From positions 41,730 through 105,729 of the forward strand of contig NZ_VUKF01000011.1 in NCBI RefSeq assembly GCF_009193185.1: DNA of 64,000 bases. Reading direction: 5' to 3'. The first letter of the stretch is position 1, and each line of letters starts with the position of its first letter. Source of the DNA: Georgenia thermotolerans (lineage in GTDB: Bacteria > Actinomycetota > Actinomycetes > Actinomycetales > Actinomycetaceae). The notes under the pieces were generated by a model. That model was not told the DNA's origin, did no database searches, and was given only the letters and a program-made list of their open reading frames with translations. Below, piece by piece: positions 51,444-59,960 of this stretch. A program made the translations under genes and the position numbers.

Positions 51444-52673
51444 CTACCGCCCGTCCTCGGCCAGCAGCGCGGCGACGTCGTAGCCCGCCCGGCCGAAGCG
51501 CTCGTCGGCGAGGTGGCCGCCGCCGCGGACGAGCCGGCCCTCCCGGCGCACGAAGAGCTCGGCCGTCTCCACCACGCCCGCCTCCACCCGCCCGGTCACC
51601 GCCACGACCTCGCGGACGGCGCGCCTTCCGTGGCGGTCGAGGTCGAGGTGGACCACGAGGTCGACGGCGGAGGCGACGGTGGGGATGACGAACGCGGCGG
51701 TGACGTTCTCGCCCGCGAGCAGCGGCAGGGTGCACAGCTTGGTGACCGCCTCCCGGGCGGAGTTGGCGTGCAGGGTGCACATGCCCGGGATGCCGGAGTT
51801 CAACGCGATGAGCATGTCGAACGCCTCGGCCTCCCGGACCTCGCCGATGATGATCCGGTCCGGCCGCATGCGCAGCGACTCCTTGACCAGGCGGCGCAGC
51901 GGCACCTCGCCGGCCCCCTCGAGGTTGGGCTGCCGGGTCTGCAGCGCGACCGAATCCCGGTTGGACAGCCGCAGCTCGAAGACCTCCTCGCAGCTGATGA
52001 CGCGCTGGGCGCCCGGGATGGCGCCGGCGAGCGCGCCGAGCATGGTCGTCTTGCCCGCCTGCGTGGCCCCGGAGACGAGCACGTTGAGCCCGGCCACGAC
52101 GGCGGCGTCGAGGAACGCGGCGGCCTGCGGCGTGAGGGAACCGAGCGCCACGAGGTCGCTGAGCCGGCGGGCCCGGGCGACGTACTTGCGGATGTTCACC
52201 GCCCAGGCGGACCGGGTGATGTCGGGGATCACGACGTGCAGCCGCTCGCCGCCGGCCAGCGCGGCGTCCACGAACGGGGTGGACAGGTCCAGCCGCCGGC
52301 CGGACGCCCGCAGCATCCGCTCGACCAGGTCGCGCACCTGCCCCTCGTCGAGGATGGTCGTGGTCAGCTCGGGCCGCCCGCCGCGGGCCACGAACACCTT
52401 GCCGGGCTCGTTGATCCACACCTCCTCCACCTCGGGGTCGTCCAGGTAGGGCTGCAGCGGACCGAGGCCGGCCACGGCGTCGAGGACCTGCTTGGCGGCC
52501 ACCCCCGGGTCCGGCAGGGGCGGCACCAGCCCCGCGAGCGACCGGTCGTCATAGTCGGCGAGCGCCGCCGCGACCAGGGTGCGCACGCCGTCGGCGTCCC
52601 GCGCGGGGTCCATGCCCCGGCGGCGCACCAGCTCCCGCACCTCGGACTCGAGCAGCGCGACGCCGTCGTCCAC
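51444..52673 (-). CDS. tadA: TadA/CpaF-type secretion ATPase
   Basis: A 409-residue hexameric ATPase that drives assembly of Flp-type pili. Walker A is GATQAGKT (residues 202-209), the Asp box is DRIIIGEVREAEAFDML, and the His box lies in CTLHANSAREA. The N-terminal domain has DPEVEEVWINEPGKVFV. GTG 52673 with GGGGGTGATG ahead; an ATG seven bases upstream is out of frame. No tadZ/cpaE gene precedes it, and no prepilin peptidase is nearby. Confidence 0.92.
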   Translation of the reverse strand: MDDGVALLESEVRELVRRRGMDPARDADGVRTLVAAALADYDDRSLAGLVPPLPDPGVAAKQVLDAVAGLGPLQPYLDDPEVEEVWINEPGKVFVARGGRPELTTTILDEGQVRDLVERMLRASGRRLDLSTPFVDAALAGGERLHVVIPDITRSAWAVNIRKYVARARRLSDLVALGSLTPQAAAFLDAAVVAGLNVLVSGATQAGKTTMLGALAGAIPGAQRVISCEEVFELRLSNRDSVALQTRQPNLEGAGEVPLRRLVKESLRMRPDRIIIGEVREAEAFDMLIALNSGIPGMCTLHANSAREAVTKLCTLPLLAGENVTAAFVIPTVASAVDLVVHLDLDRHGRRAVREVVAVTGRVEAGVVETAELFVRREGRLVRGGGHLADERFGRAGYDVAALLAEDGR

Positions 52674-52991
52674 CGGCCATCACCCCCGCGAATGGAACCC
52701 GGTCGTGCCCGATATGTAGAGCAGAACCTAGGGGAGGAACAGGCGCGCAGGCGGGTGTTTGGGACGCGCTGTGGACGGCGAAGCAGCGGCCACCCGGCGC
52801 CTGGGGGCACCAGTGCCGCGGGCGGGTCGCGCCGCCGGCACCGCGCGATCGCCGCCCGCGCGCCGCCACAATCTGCACATGCGCTGCCCGTACCTTGGGG
52901 GCGATCGTCCCGTCGGCGGCGTGCAACGCCTCACTCCCCCACGCCTGAAGCCGATAAGGACGAAGAGCCCCCACATCGCATGAGGAGAGAG
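52674..52991. other. 318-base divergent spacer
   Basis: This spacer separates tadA from the DUF4190-like gene and should hold both promoters. TACCTT at 52890-52895 is a possible -10 box for the right-hand gene. On the minus strand the AT-rich spot at 52707-52713 is the best place for a tad promoter, but no convincing -35 box was found. No gene is seen. Confidence 0.35.
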
Positions 52992-53363
52992 ATGTCCGAG
53001 AGCCCCTACCAGTCCTCCCAGCCGCAGTACGGCTACGGCGAGCCTCAGCAGCAGGCGCCCAACGGCGGCTACCCGCCGGCGGCGCCGCCCGCGTACGGCG
53101 GCAACGGCTACGGCTACAACCAGTCGGCGGCCGACGCGAACAGCGCCGCCACGCTGTCCCTGGTCTTCGGCATCCTCGGCGTGGTCCTGCTGCCGATCCT
53201 CGCCCCGTTCGCGCTGTGGCAGGCGAGCAAGGCGGAGAAGCTCGGCAAGTCCGCCACCGCCGGCAAGGTGCTCGGCTGGATCGGCGTGGTCTTCCTCGCC
53301 GTCGGCGTGGTGTTCTTCCTGCTCTTCCTCATCGGCCTGGCCGCCAGCGGCGGCGGGTACTGA
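52992..53363 (+). CDS. DUF4190-like small membrane protein
   Basis: A 123-residue protein. Residues 1-45 are rich in Gln, Gly, Pro, Tyr and Ser and should be disordered. Two membrane helices follow (ATLSLVFGILGVVLLPILAP and VLGWIGVVFLAVGVVFFLLF) with a short KAEKLGKSATAGK loop between, the layout of DUF4190 proteins. Function unknown. ATG 52992 has GAGGAGAGAG ahead; an in-frame ATG four codons earlier overlaps this site. Confidence 0.85.
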   Translation: MSESPYQSSQPQYGYGEPQQQAPNGGYPPAAPPAYGGNGYGYNQSAADANSAATLSLVFGILGVVLLPILAPFALWQASKAEKLGKSATAGKVLGWIGVVFLAVGVVFFLLFLIGLAASGGGY

Positions 53364-53383
53364 CGCCCCCGCACCCTCGCGAC

Positions 53384-53416
53384 AGCACCCCTGGGACCTC
53401 GCGTCCCAGGGGTGCT
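53384..53416. terminator. Bidirectional terminator
   Basis: A 13-bp perfect stem (AGCACCCCTGGGA with its complement), a 7-base loop, then TCGTTTCGT, between converging genes. Confidence 0.85.
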
Positions 53417-53428
53417 TCGTTTCGTCCG

Positions 53429-54868
53429 TCAGGACGCGGCGGGCTCCAGCGCCGGCGCGGGCTTCACCGCCGCCACCTCCGCCGGCGCGTGGTGGCCGCG
53501 CCGCTGCCCTACCGCGCCGATCGCGACGACGACGACGGCGAGGCCGGCCGACAGCAGCAGCGACTCCCGGGTCTCGCCGATGACCACCATGCCGATGACC
53601 ATGGCGACGATCGCGACGATGGTCGCCCACGTCAGGTACGGGAAGGCCCACATCTTCACGGTCAGCTCCGCCCCGGCGGCCTCCTGCCGGCGGCGCAGGA
53701 TCAGCTGGGAGACCGCGATGACCAGCCAGACGAACAGCGCGATGGCGCCGGAGGTGTTGACGAGGAAGAGGAACACCTCGCCGGGGGCGAGGTAGTTCAG
53801 GCCCACGGTGACGAACCCGACGACGGTCGAGGCGAGCACGGCATTGCGCGGCACGCCGCGGCGGGACACCTTCGTCCACGAGCGCGGCGCCTCGCCGCGC
53901 GTGGCCATCGAGAAGATCATCCGGCTGGCGGTGTACAGGCCGGAGTTGAGGCAGGACAGCACCGAGGTCAGCACGATGACGTCCATGATGACGCCGGCGC
54001 CGGGGATGCCGTAATGCTCCATGACCGCCACGTACGGGCTCTTGGCCACCGAGGCGTCGTCCCACGGCAGCAGCGTGACCACGACCGCGACGGAGCCGAT
54101 GTAGAAGAGCAGGATCCGCCACACCGTCGAGTTCACGGCCTTCTTCACCGCCCCCACCGGGTCCATCGACTCGCCCGCGGCGATGGTGGCGATCTCCGCG
54201 CCGAAGAACGCGAAGACGACGACGAGGACGCCCGCCATGACCGCGGCGCTGCCGTTGGGGAAGAAGCCGCCGTGCCCGGTGAGGTTCGACAGCCCCGGCG
54301 CCTCGATCCCGGGGAGCAGCCCGGCGATGGCGGCGACGCCCAGGAGCAGGAAGACGACGATGGCGGCGACCTTGACGGAGGCGAACCAGAACTCGAACTC
54401 GCCGTAGGACTTCACCGACACCACGTTGGTCAGCGTCAGGGCCACCATGAGGATGAGCGCCCAGACCCACTGGTCGACGCCGGGCACCCAGCGGTGCACG
54501 ATCGCCGCGCCGGCGGTGGCCTCGATGCCCAGGGTGATGATCCAGAACCAGGCGTAGAGCCAGCCGATGCTGAAGCCCGCCCACGGGCCCAGCGCCTTGT
54601 CCGCGTAGGCGGAGAAGGAGCCGGTCTCGGGGTTGGCCGCGGCCATCTCGCCGAGCATGCGCATGACGAGGATGACGACGAGCCCGGCGGCCGCGTAGGC
54701 GACGAGGATGCCGGGGCCGGCCTGCCGGATGGCGGCGCCCGAGCCGACGAAGAGCCCGGCGCCGATGACGCCCGCGATGGCGATCATCGAGAGGTGGCGG
54801 GGCTTGAGCGACTTGGCGAGGCCGGGCTGCTCGGCGCCGGCGGCGGGTTGTGACGCTCCAGAGCGCAT
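53429..54868 (-). CDS. APC-family amino acid permease
   Basis: A 479-residue transporter with twelve hydrophobic helices. The opening LKPRHLSMIAIAGVIGAGLFVGSG, with the broken first helix, and the middle AFFGAEIATIAAGESMDP are typical of the amino acid transporter family (GABA, aromatic or proline permeases). The exact substrate is not shown. ATG 54868 has AGGAGTAC ahead; a longer frame to 54967 has no family residues. It stands alone. The 278-base spacer to the next gene holds no recognised feature except the right-hand -10 box. Confidence 0.9.
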   Translation of the reverse strand: MRSGASQPAAGAEQPGLAKSLKPRHLSMIAIAGVIGAGLFVGSGAAIRQAGPGILVAYAAAGLVVILVMRMLGEMAAANPETGSFSAYADKALGPWAGFSIGWLYAWFWIITLGIEATAGAAIVHRWVPGVDQWVWALILMVALTLTNVVSVKSYGEFEFWFASVKVAAIVVFLLLGVAAIAGLLPGIEAPGLSNLTGHGGFFPNGSAAVMAGVLVVVFAFFGAEIATIAAGESMDPVGAVKKAVNSTVWRILLFYIGSVAVVVTLLPWDDASVAKSPYVAVMEHYGIPGAGVIMDVIVLTSVLSCLNSGLYTASRMIFSMATRGEAPRSWTKVSRRGVPRNAVLASTVVGFVTVGLNYLAPGEVFLFLVNTSGAIALFVWLVIAVSQLILRRRQEAAGAELTVKMWAFPYLTWATIVAIVAMVIGMVVIGETRESLLLSAGLAVVVVAIGAVGQRRGHHAPAEVAAVKPAPALEPAAS

Positions 54869-55134
54869 GACAAGTACTCCTGTGACAGGTGGCGTGGGAT
54901 GGCGCGCGGCGGGGCTCTGGGACCGGGTCGCGCGGGGGAAGAACGTACCTCCGGGCCCGCGGGGCATCCGTGCCGAGGGTCACTTCCTGAGACGGCCGGT
55001 CCAAAAACGGCGGCGAGGCGGGCGTCCGCGGCAGCCCCCGACCGCCCGCCGCGGGCCTCCCCGCGCGCACCCGTGCCCGTTTCGGGGACCGGGACCTTCG
55101 GCGCGTATGCCACGCACGCCCCGGTGCCGCCGCC

Positions 55135-55140
55135 TACCGT
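55135..55140 (+). promoter_or_regulatory. -10 box of a leaderless gene
   Basis: TACCGT six bases ahead of the GTG at 55147. Confidence 0.45.
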
Positions 55141-55146
55141 GGCGGT

Positions 55147-56430
55147 GTGGTCCGCTCAGCACTCGCCCTCGCCGCCCTCGCCACCACGGCCGTGCCCGGC
55201 CTCGACGTGGTGGCCACGCGCCCGCCCCAGCGCGCGACGACGGACTTCCAGACCACCGGCCTGCTCGACGGCGGCGGGCGCCACTGGGTGATCCGGGCGC
55301 CGCTGCACCCCGCCGCCGGCGCCTCGCTGGAGGGCGAGGTGGAGCTGCTCGCCAACCTGGCCCCGGCCGTCGACGCCGGGCGGCTGCCCTTCGCCGTCCC
55401 GCGCCCGGCGGGCTTCGCCGCCCTGCCCGAGGGCGGCCGGGCGATGGTCTACCGCGAGCTGGTCGGCCGCCCCCTCGATCTCGACCGCCTCACCGGCGGG
55501 CCCGGCCTCTCCGCCGAGCTGGGCCGCGCCATCGCCGCCTTCCACGAGCTCGACGCCGCCGTGATCGCCGACGCCGGGCTGCCCGTCTACGACGCCGAGG
55601 CCTACCGGCGGCGCTGCCTGGCCGAGGTGGACGAGGCGGCCCGCACCGGGCACGTGCCCTCGGTGCTGCTCAACCGCTGGGAGCACGCCCTGGAGGACGT
55701 GGCGCTGTGGCGCTTCCGCGCCACCCCGGTGCACGGTGACCTCGCGCCCGAGCACGTGCTCGTCCACGACGGGCAGGTCAGCGCCGTGCTGAGCCTGGCC
55801 GACGCCCACGTCGGCGACCCCGCCGAGGACCTGGGCTGGCTCATGGCCGCCGCGCCGGAGGACGCCCTCGACGCCATCGAGGAGGCCTACGCCCTGGCGC
55901 GCACCGAGGGCCCGGACGGGCACCTGCTGGACCGCGCGCTGCTCGTCTCCGAGCTGGCGCTGGCCCGCTGGCTGCTGCACGGCGTGCGCACCGGCGAGCA
56001 GGCCGTGGTCGCCGACGCCGCCGCGATGCTGCGCCAGCTGGCCGCCGACGTCGAGGACGCCCCGGCCATCGGCGCCCACGAGCCGGTGGTCGTGCCGGAC
56101 TACACCTGGGAGGACGAGGACGCCTGGGCGGACGTCGCCGACGACGGCGCGGCGGCGGCGGCCGACGCCGGCCGCCCGGCCGGCACGGAGGACGGCGCCC
56201 CGGCGGGGACCGACGCGGCGGATCCCGAGGACGCAGACCCCGGCGCGTCAGCCGGCGCCGAGCGCCAGCCGGTGGCGAACCACGACGGCGAGCCGGTCCC
56301 CGACGCCCGGCGGCACACCGACCGCGCCGCCGACACCGAGCCGCTGAACCTGGCCGACCTGCCCGACTTCCTCGCGGCGCGCGAGGCGGACGCCGAGGAC
56401 GTGCCCGCCCGCGACGACCGGCGCGGCTGA
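55147..56430 (+). CDS. Aminoglycoside/macrolide phosphotransferase-like protein
   Basis: A 427-residue protein. Residues 1-310 have the APH kinase fold with PVHGDLAPEHVLV (His196, Asp198; the usual Asn is His) and VLSLADAHVGDPAEDLGWL as the metal-binding part. From residue 310 a long acidic, Ala/Asp-rich tail looks disordered. Proteins of this kind are regular neighbours of adnAB in actinobacteria and are not shown to give resistance. GTG 55147 has a -10 box six bases ahead, so it is leaderless. It converges on adnB. Confidence 0.82.
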   Translation: MVRSALALAALATTAVPGLDVVATRPPQRATTDFQTTGLLDGGGRHWVIRAPLHPAAGASLEGEVELLANLAPAVDAGRLPFAVPRPAGFAALPEGGRAMVYRELVGRPLDLDRLTGGPGLSAELGRAIAAFHELDAAVIADAGLPVYDAEAYRRRCLAEVDEAARTGHVPSVLLNRWEHALEDVALWRFRATPVHGDLAPEHVLVHDGQVSAVLSLADAHVGDPAEDLGWLMAAAPEDALDAIEEAYALARTEGPDGHLLDRALLVSELALARWLLHGVRTGEQAVVADAAAMLRQLAADVEDAPAIGAHEPVVVPDYTWEDEDAWADVADDGAAAAADAGRPAGTEDGAPAGTDAADPEDADPGASAGAERQPVANHDGEPVPDARRHTDRAADTEPLNLADLPDFLAAREADAEDVPARDDRRG

Positions 56431-56465
56431 ACGCCGGGCCGCCGCCGCGGGAGAGCCGCGAGCCG

Positions 56466-59400
56466 TCAGGCCGGCGCCCGGCCCGCCTCGATCGCCGCGG
56501 TGATGCGCGCGACGATCTCCTCCTCGCTCAGCGCCCCGGCGCGCACGGTCGCGTCGGCCCCGACGTAGTAGAACGCGGCGCCGACCCGCCCCAGGTCGGT
56601 CCCGCTCGCCCGCGCCCAGGCGAGCCGGTACAGCGCCAGCTGCATCTCGCGCTGGGCGAGCTCCTCCGGGCCGCGGGGCGGGCGGCCGGTCTTCCAGTCG
56701 ACCACCTCCACCCCGTCGGGCCCGTCGAAGACGGCGTCGATGCGGCAGCGCACGATGGTGCCGGCCACGGGCGTCTCGAGGTCGACCTCCACGGCCACCG
56801 GCACCCGCTGGGCCCACTCCGAGGCGGCGAAGGTGCGCTGCAGGGCGGCGAGCTCGGCGTCGGTGAGGTGCGGGTCCTCGGCGAGGTCCTCGCCGCTGCC
56901 GGTCACGTCGTCGATGTCGAGCAGCGCGCTCTGGCCGTAGAAGTGCTCGACCCACTGGTGGAAGCGGGTGCCGCGGCGCGAGACCACCGTCGGCTCGGTG
57001 GGCACCGGGCGGCGGCGGTTGCGGGCGAAGGCGCGCGGGTCGGCCACGAGCCCGACCACCGCGGAGGCGGAGAGGTGACCGGCGAGGGGCACCTCCTGCT
57101 CGCGGCTGCCGACGGCGTCGCGCTCGGCGAGCAGCAGCCGGGCGTCGGTGAGCCACCGCGCGACCTCGCCGTCGGGCGCCGGCTCGTCCAGCCGCAGCGG
57201 GTGGGAGCGCTGCCGCTCGGCGGCGGCGCGGACGGCCGCGGCGGCCGCCTCCAGCCGGGGGCGGCGCGGGCCGAGGGGGTCCACCGGCCACAGCGCGGTG
57301 ACCTCCTCCTCCAGCGCCGGGTTGGTGACGTCGTCGGCCGGTCGCGGCGCCCAGGCGGACGGCGCCCGGCCGCCGTCGGCCCCGCCGTCGCCGTGCTCGA
57401 CGCCGGCCGGGGGCAGGGGCATGTCGGCGACCTGGCCGACGCTGTAGGGCTCGGTGAGGAACCGCGAGGGCGGCAGGGCGCTCTTGCCGTCGCGGAACCA
57501 CGAGCCGGTGAGCAGCAGGGTGGTGCGGGCGCGGGTGACGGCCACGTAGGCCAGGCGCCGCTCCTCGGCCACCTGGTGGGCGCCGGCGTCGGCGCGGAAC
57601 TGCTTGCGGGCCTCCTCGACGTCCTTGTGGGTGACGGCGCCGAGCAGGTCGAGCTCGGGCAGGGACTCGGCGTCCCCGCGCAGCGGGTAGGGCAGCTCGC
57701 GCACGTCGGTGAGCCAGCCCGAGCCGGACACCGTGCCGTCGGCCGACGGCTTGCCGTCGTAGCCGGGGAACTGGGTCTCCACCAGGCCGGGGACCGCGAC
57801 GATGTCCCACTCCAGGCCCTTGGCGGCGTGGACGGTGAGGACCTGCACCACCGAGGACTCCGGCTCCTCGCCGGCCGGCTCGGCGGCGTCCAGGCCGCGC
57901 TCGCGCTCCTCGGCGGCGTCGAGCCAGGCGAGGAACGCGCCGAGGGTGGGCTGCTCGGCGTCGGCGGCGAAGCCGGCCGCCACCTCGGCGAAGGCGTCCA
58001 GGCTGGCGCGGGCGCTGCCTCCGCCGCGCCCGGCCCGGGCGGCGACCTCGATGTCCAGGCCGAGCAGCTGCTCGGCCGCCACGACCAGCTCGGGCAGCGG
58101 GAGGTAGGTCAGGGCGCGGATCTGGCGCAGCAGGGCGCCCAGGTGCCGGACCCGGCCGGCGCCGACGGCGGTGAGGGTGTGCCCGCGCCGGCTGGTCCAT
58201 CCGGCGGCCGGCGGGTGGTCGACGGCCTCGGCGAGGCTGGACTCCTCGCGCGGGTCGAGCCGGCGGGCGTCGTCGTCGGTCAGGCTCGCGGCCGCCGCGC
58301 GGGCGAGCTCGCGGGCCCAGTCCTGCAGGGCGTGCAGGTCCGCGGCGCCCAGGCGCAGGTTGGTCAGCAGCCGCATGAGGGCGTCGCCGCGGCCGGCGTC
58401 GTGCGCGGCCTGCAGGGCGGCGCGCAGGTCGACGATCTCGGGGGTGGCCAGCAGCCCGCCCAGGCCCAGGACGCGGGCGGGCAGCCCGGCCTCGCGCAGC
58501 GCCTGGACGACGCCGGGGAACTGGGAGCGCTTGCGGCACAGGACCGCCGCGGTCTCCGGGGTGGCGGGGTCCCAGCGGGCGGCGAGGAAGGCGGCGACCT
58601 GCCGGGTCTCGTCGGCCTGGCCGAGCAGGTAGCCGCCGAGCACCTCCCCCGGCCCGGCGCCGGGCCGGGCTCGCAGCACGGGCACGGTGATGGCCGGGCC
58701 GCCGGCGCGCCCGGTGCGCAGCGGCGCGGCGACGGTGTTGGCGGCGTCGAGGATCGCCCGGTCGTTGCGCCAGGAGGTGCTCAGGGCCAAGGTGGCCGCC
58801 GGTGCGCCGGCGGCGGTGCGGAAGGTGTCGGGGAAGGTGGCCAGCGCGGCGGCGGAGGCCCCGCGCCAGCCGTAGATGGCCTGGTTGGGGTCGCCGACGG
58901 CGGTGACCGGGTGCCCGGCGCCGAACAGCGAGCTGAGCAGCCGCAGCTGGGCGACGGAGGTGTCCTGGTACTCGTCGAGGAGCACCACCCGGTACTGGGT
59001 CCGCAGCTGGGCGCCGACCTCGGGGACCTCGGCGGCGATGCGGGCGGCGAGGGCCACCTGATCGCCGAAGTCGATGAGGCCGCGCTCGCGCTTGAGCCGG
59101 GTGTAGGCGGCGACGAGGTCCATGAGGGCGATGCGCTCGCGCACGGCGCGGGCGGCCTTGGCGACCTCGGCGTAGGGGTCCTTCTTCTTCCCCTCCGGCT
59201 CCTTCTCCACCAGGTCGCGGTGGAGGTCCGCGAGCAGGTCGCGGGCCTCGGCCGGGGCGAGGAGGTGCTCGCTGAGGGCGCCGGAGAGGGCGAGCACCGC
59301 GTTGGTGATGGTGGCCGGGGACCGGTCGGTGGGCAGCTCCTCGGCCCAGCCCTGCACGAGGTCGTCGGCCAGCTGCCAGGCGGCCGCCTCGGTGATGAGC

Positions 59401-59960
59401 CGGGCGTCGGGGTCGGCGCCGACGCGCAGGGCGTGGTCGCGGGCGATGTTGCCGGCGAAGGAGTTGTAGGTGGCGATGTGCGGGCGGTCGGCGTCGAGGG
59501 TGGCCGCGGCGGCGTCGTCCTCGCCCTCCGGCTGGGGCACGAGGCCGACGGCGCGCAGCCGGCGCAGCCGCTGGCGCACCCGGTGGGCGAGCTCGGCCGC
59601 CGCCTTGCGGGTGAAGGTCAGGCCGAGCACCTCCTCGGCGGCGACCAGGCCGTTGGCCACGAGGTAGACCACCCGGGCCGACATCGTCTCGGTCTTGCCC
59701 GACCCGGCGCCGGCGACGACGAGGAGCGGCTCGAGCGGGGCCTCGATCATGGCCCGCTGCTCGTCGGTGGGGGTGTGCTGGCCCAGGGCCTGGGCGATGT
59801 CGGTGGCGCTGTAGCGCACGGCGGGCGCGACGCCCTCGGTGGCGAGCGCGGCGTCGCCGGCCGGTGGCGGGGTGGCTGTCGGCATCGGGGTCCTCGCTGC
59901 GGGGGTGGGCTGGCTGGGGCCGGGGGCGGCCTGGCCGGGGGCGGGGGCGGGCCGGCTCAT
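56466..59960 (-). CDS. adnB: AdnB-type ATP-dependent helicase-nuclease
   Basis: A 1164-residue subunit of a double-strand break resection machine. Residues 1-45 are Pro/Ala-rich. The UvrD-type motor has Walker A GAGSGKT (84-90), the TFTRKAAAEL motif, VLLDEYQDTS as Walker B, and later VLTVHAAKGLEWDIV and RLAYVAVTRARTTLLL. The C-terminal nuclease has FHQWVEHFYG, VEVVDWKTGRPP (Asp and Lys) and MQLALYRLAW. All motor and nuclease motifs are intact. Its ATG overlaps the adnA stop (ATGA). Confidence 0.93.
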   Translation of the reverse strand: MSRPAPAPGQAAPGPSQPTPAARTPMPTATPPPAGDAALATEGVAPAVRYSATDIAQALGQHTPTDEQRAMIEAPLEPLLVVAGAGSGKTETMSARVVYLVANGLVAAEEVLGLTFTRKAAAELAHRVRQRLRRLRAVGLVPQPEGEDDAAAATLDADRPHIATYNSFAGNIARDHALRVGADPDARLITEAAAWQLADDLVQGWAEELPTDRSPATITNAVLALSGALSEHLLAPAEARDLLADLHRDLVEKEPEGKKKDPYAEVAKAARAVRERIALMDLVAAYTRLKRERGLIDFGDQVALAARIAAEVPEVGAQLRTQYRVVLLDEYQDTSVAQLRLLSSLFGAGHPVTAVGDPNQAIYGWRGASAAALATFPDTFRTAAGAPAATLALSTSWRNDRAILDAANTVAAPLRTGRAGGPAITVPVLRARPGAGPGEVLGGYLLGQADETRQVAAFLAARWDPATPETAAVLCRKRSQFPGVVQALREAGLPARVLGLGGLLATPEIVDLRAALQAAHDAGRGDALMRLLTNLRLGAADLHALQDWARELARAAAASLTDDDARRLDPREESSLAEAVDHPPAAGWTSRRGHTLTAVGAGRVRHLGALLRQIRALTYLPLPELVVAAEQLLGLDIEVAARAGRGGGSARASLDAFAEVAAGFAADAEQPTLGAFLAWLDAAEERERGLDAAEPAGEEPESSVVQVLTVHAAKGLEWDIVAVPGLVETQFPGYDGKPSADGTVSGSGWLTDVRELPYPLRGDAESLPELDLLGAVTHKDVEEARKQFRADAGAHQVAEERRLAYVAVTRARTTLLLTGSWFRDGKSALPPSRFLTEPYSVGQVADMPLPPAGVEHGDGGADGGRAPSAWAPRPADDVTNPALEEEVTALWPVDPLGPRRPRLEAAAAAVRAAAERQRSHPLRLDEPAPDGEVARWLTDARLLLAERDAVGSREQEVPLAGHLSASAVVGLVADPRAFARNRRRPVPTEPTVVSRRGTRFHQWVEHFYGQSALLDIDDVTGSGEDLAEDPHLTDAELAALQRTFAASEWAQRVPVAVEVDLETPVAGTIVRCRIDAVFDGPDGVEVVDWKTGRPPRGPEELAQREMQLALYRLAWARASGTDLGRVGAAFYYVGADATVRAGALSEEEIVARITAAIEAGRAPA

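Noticed and set aside
55147..56430. Aminoglycoside or macrolide resistance gene
   Set aside because: The position beside adnAB and the changed Brenner motif (His for Asn) point to the adnAB-linked phosphotransferase-like family rather than a mobile resistance gene; no mobile element is near.
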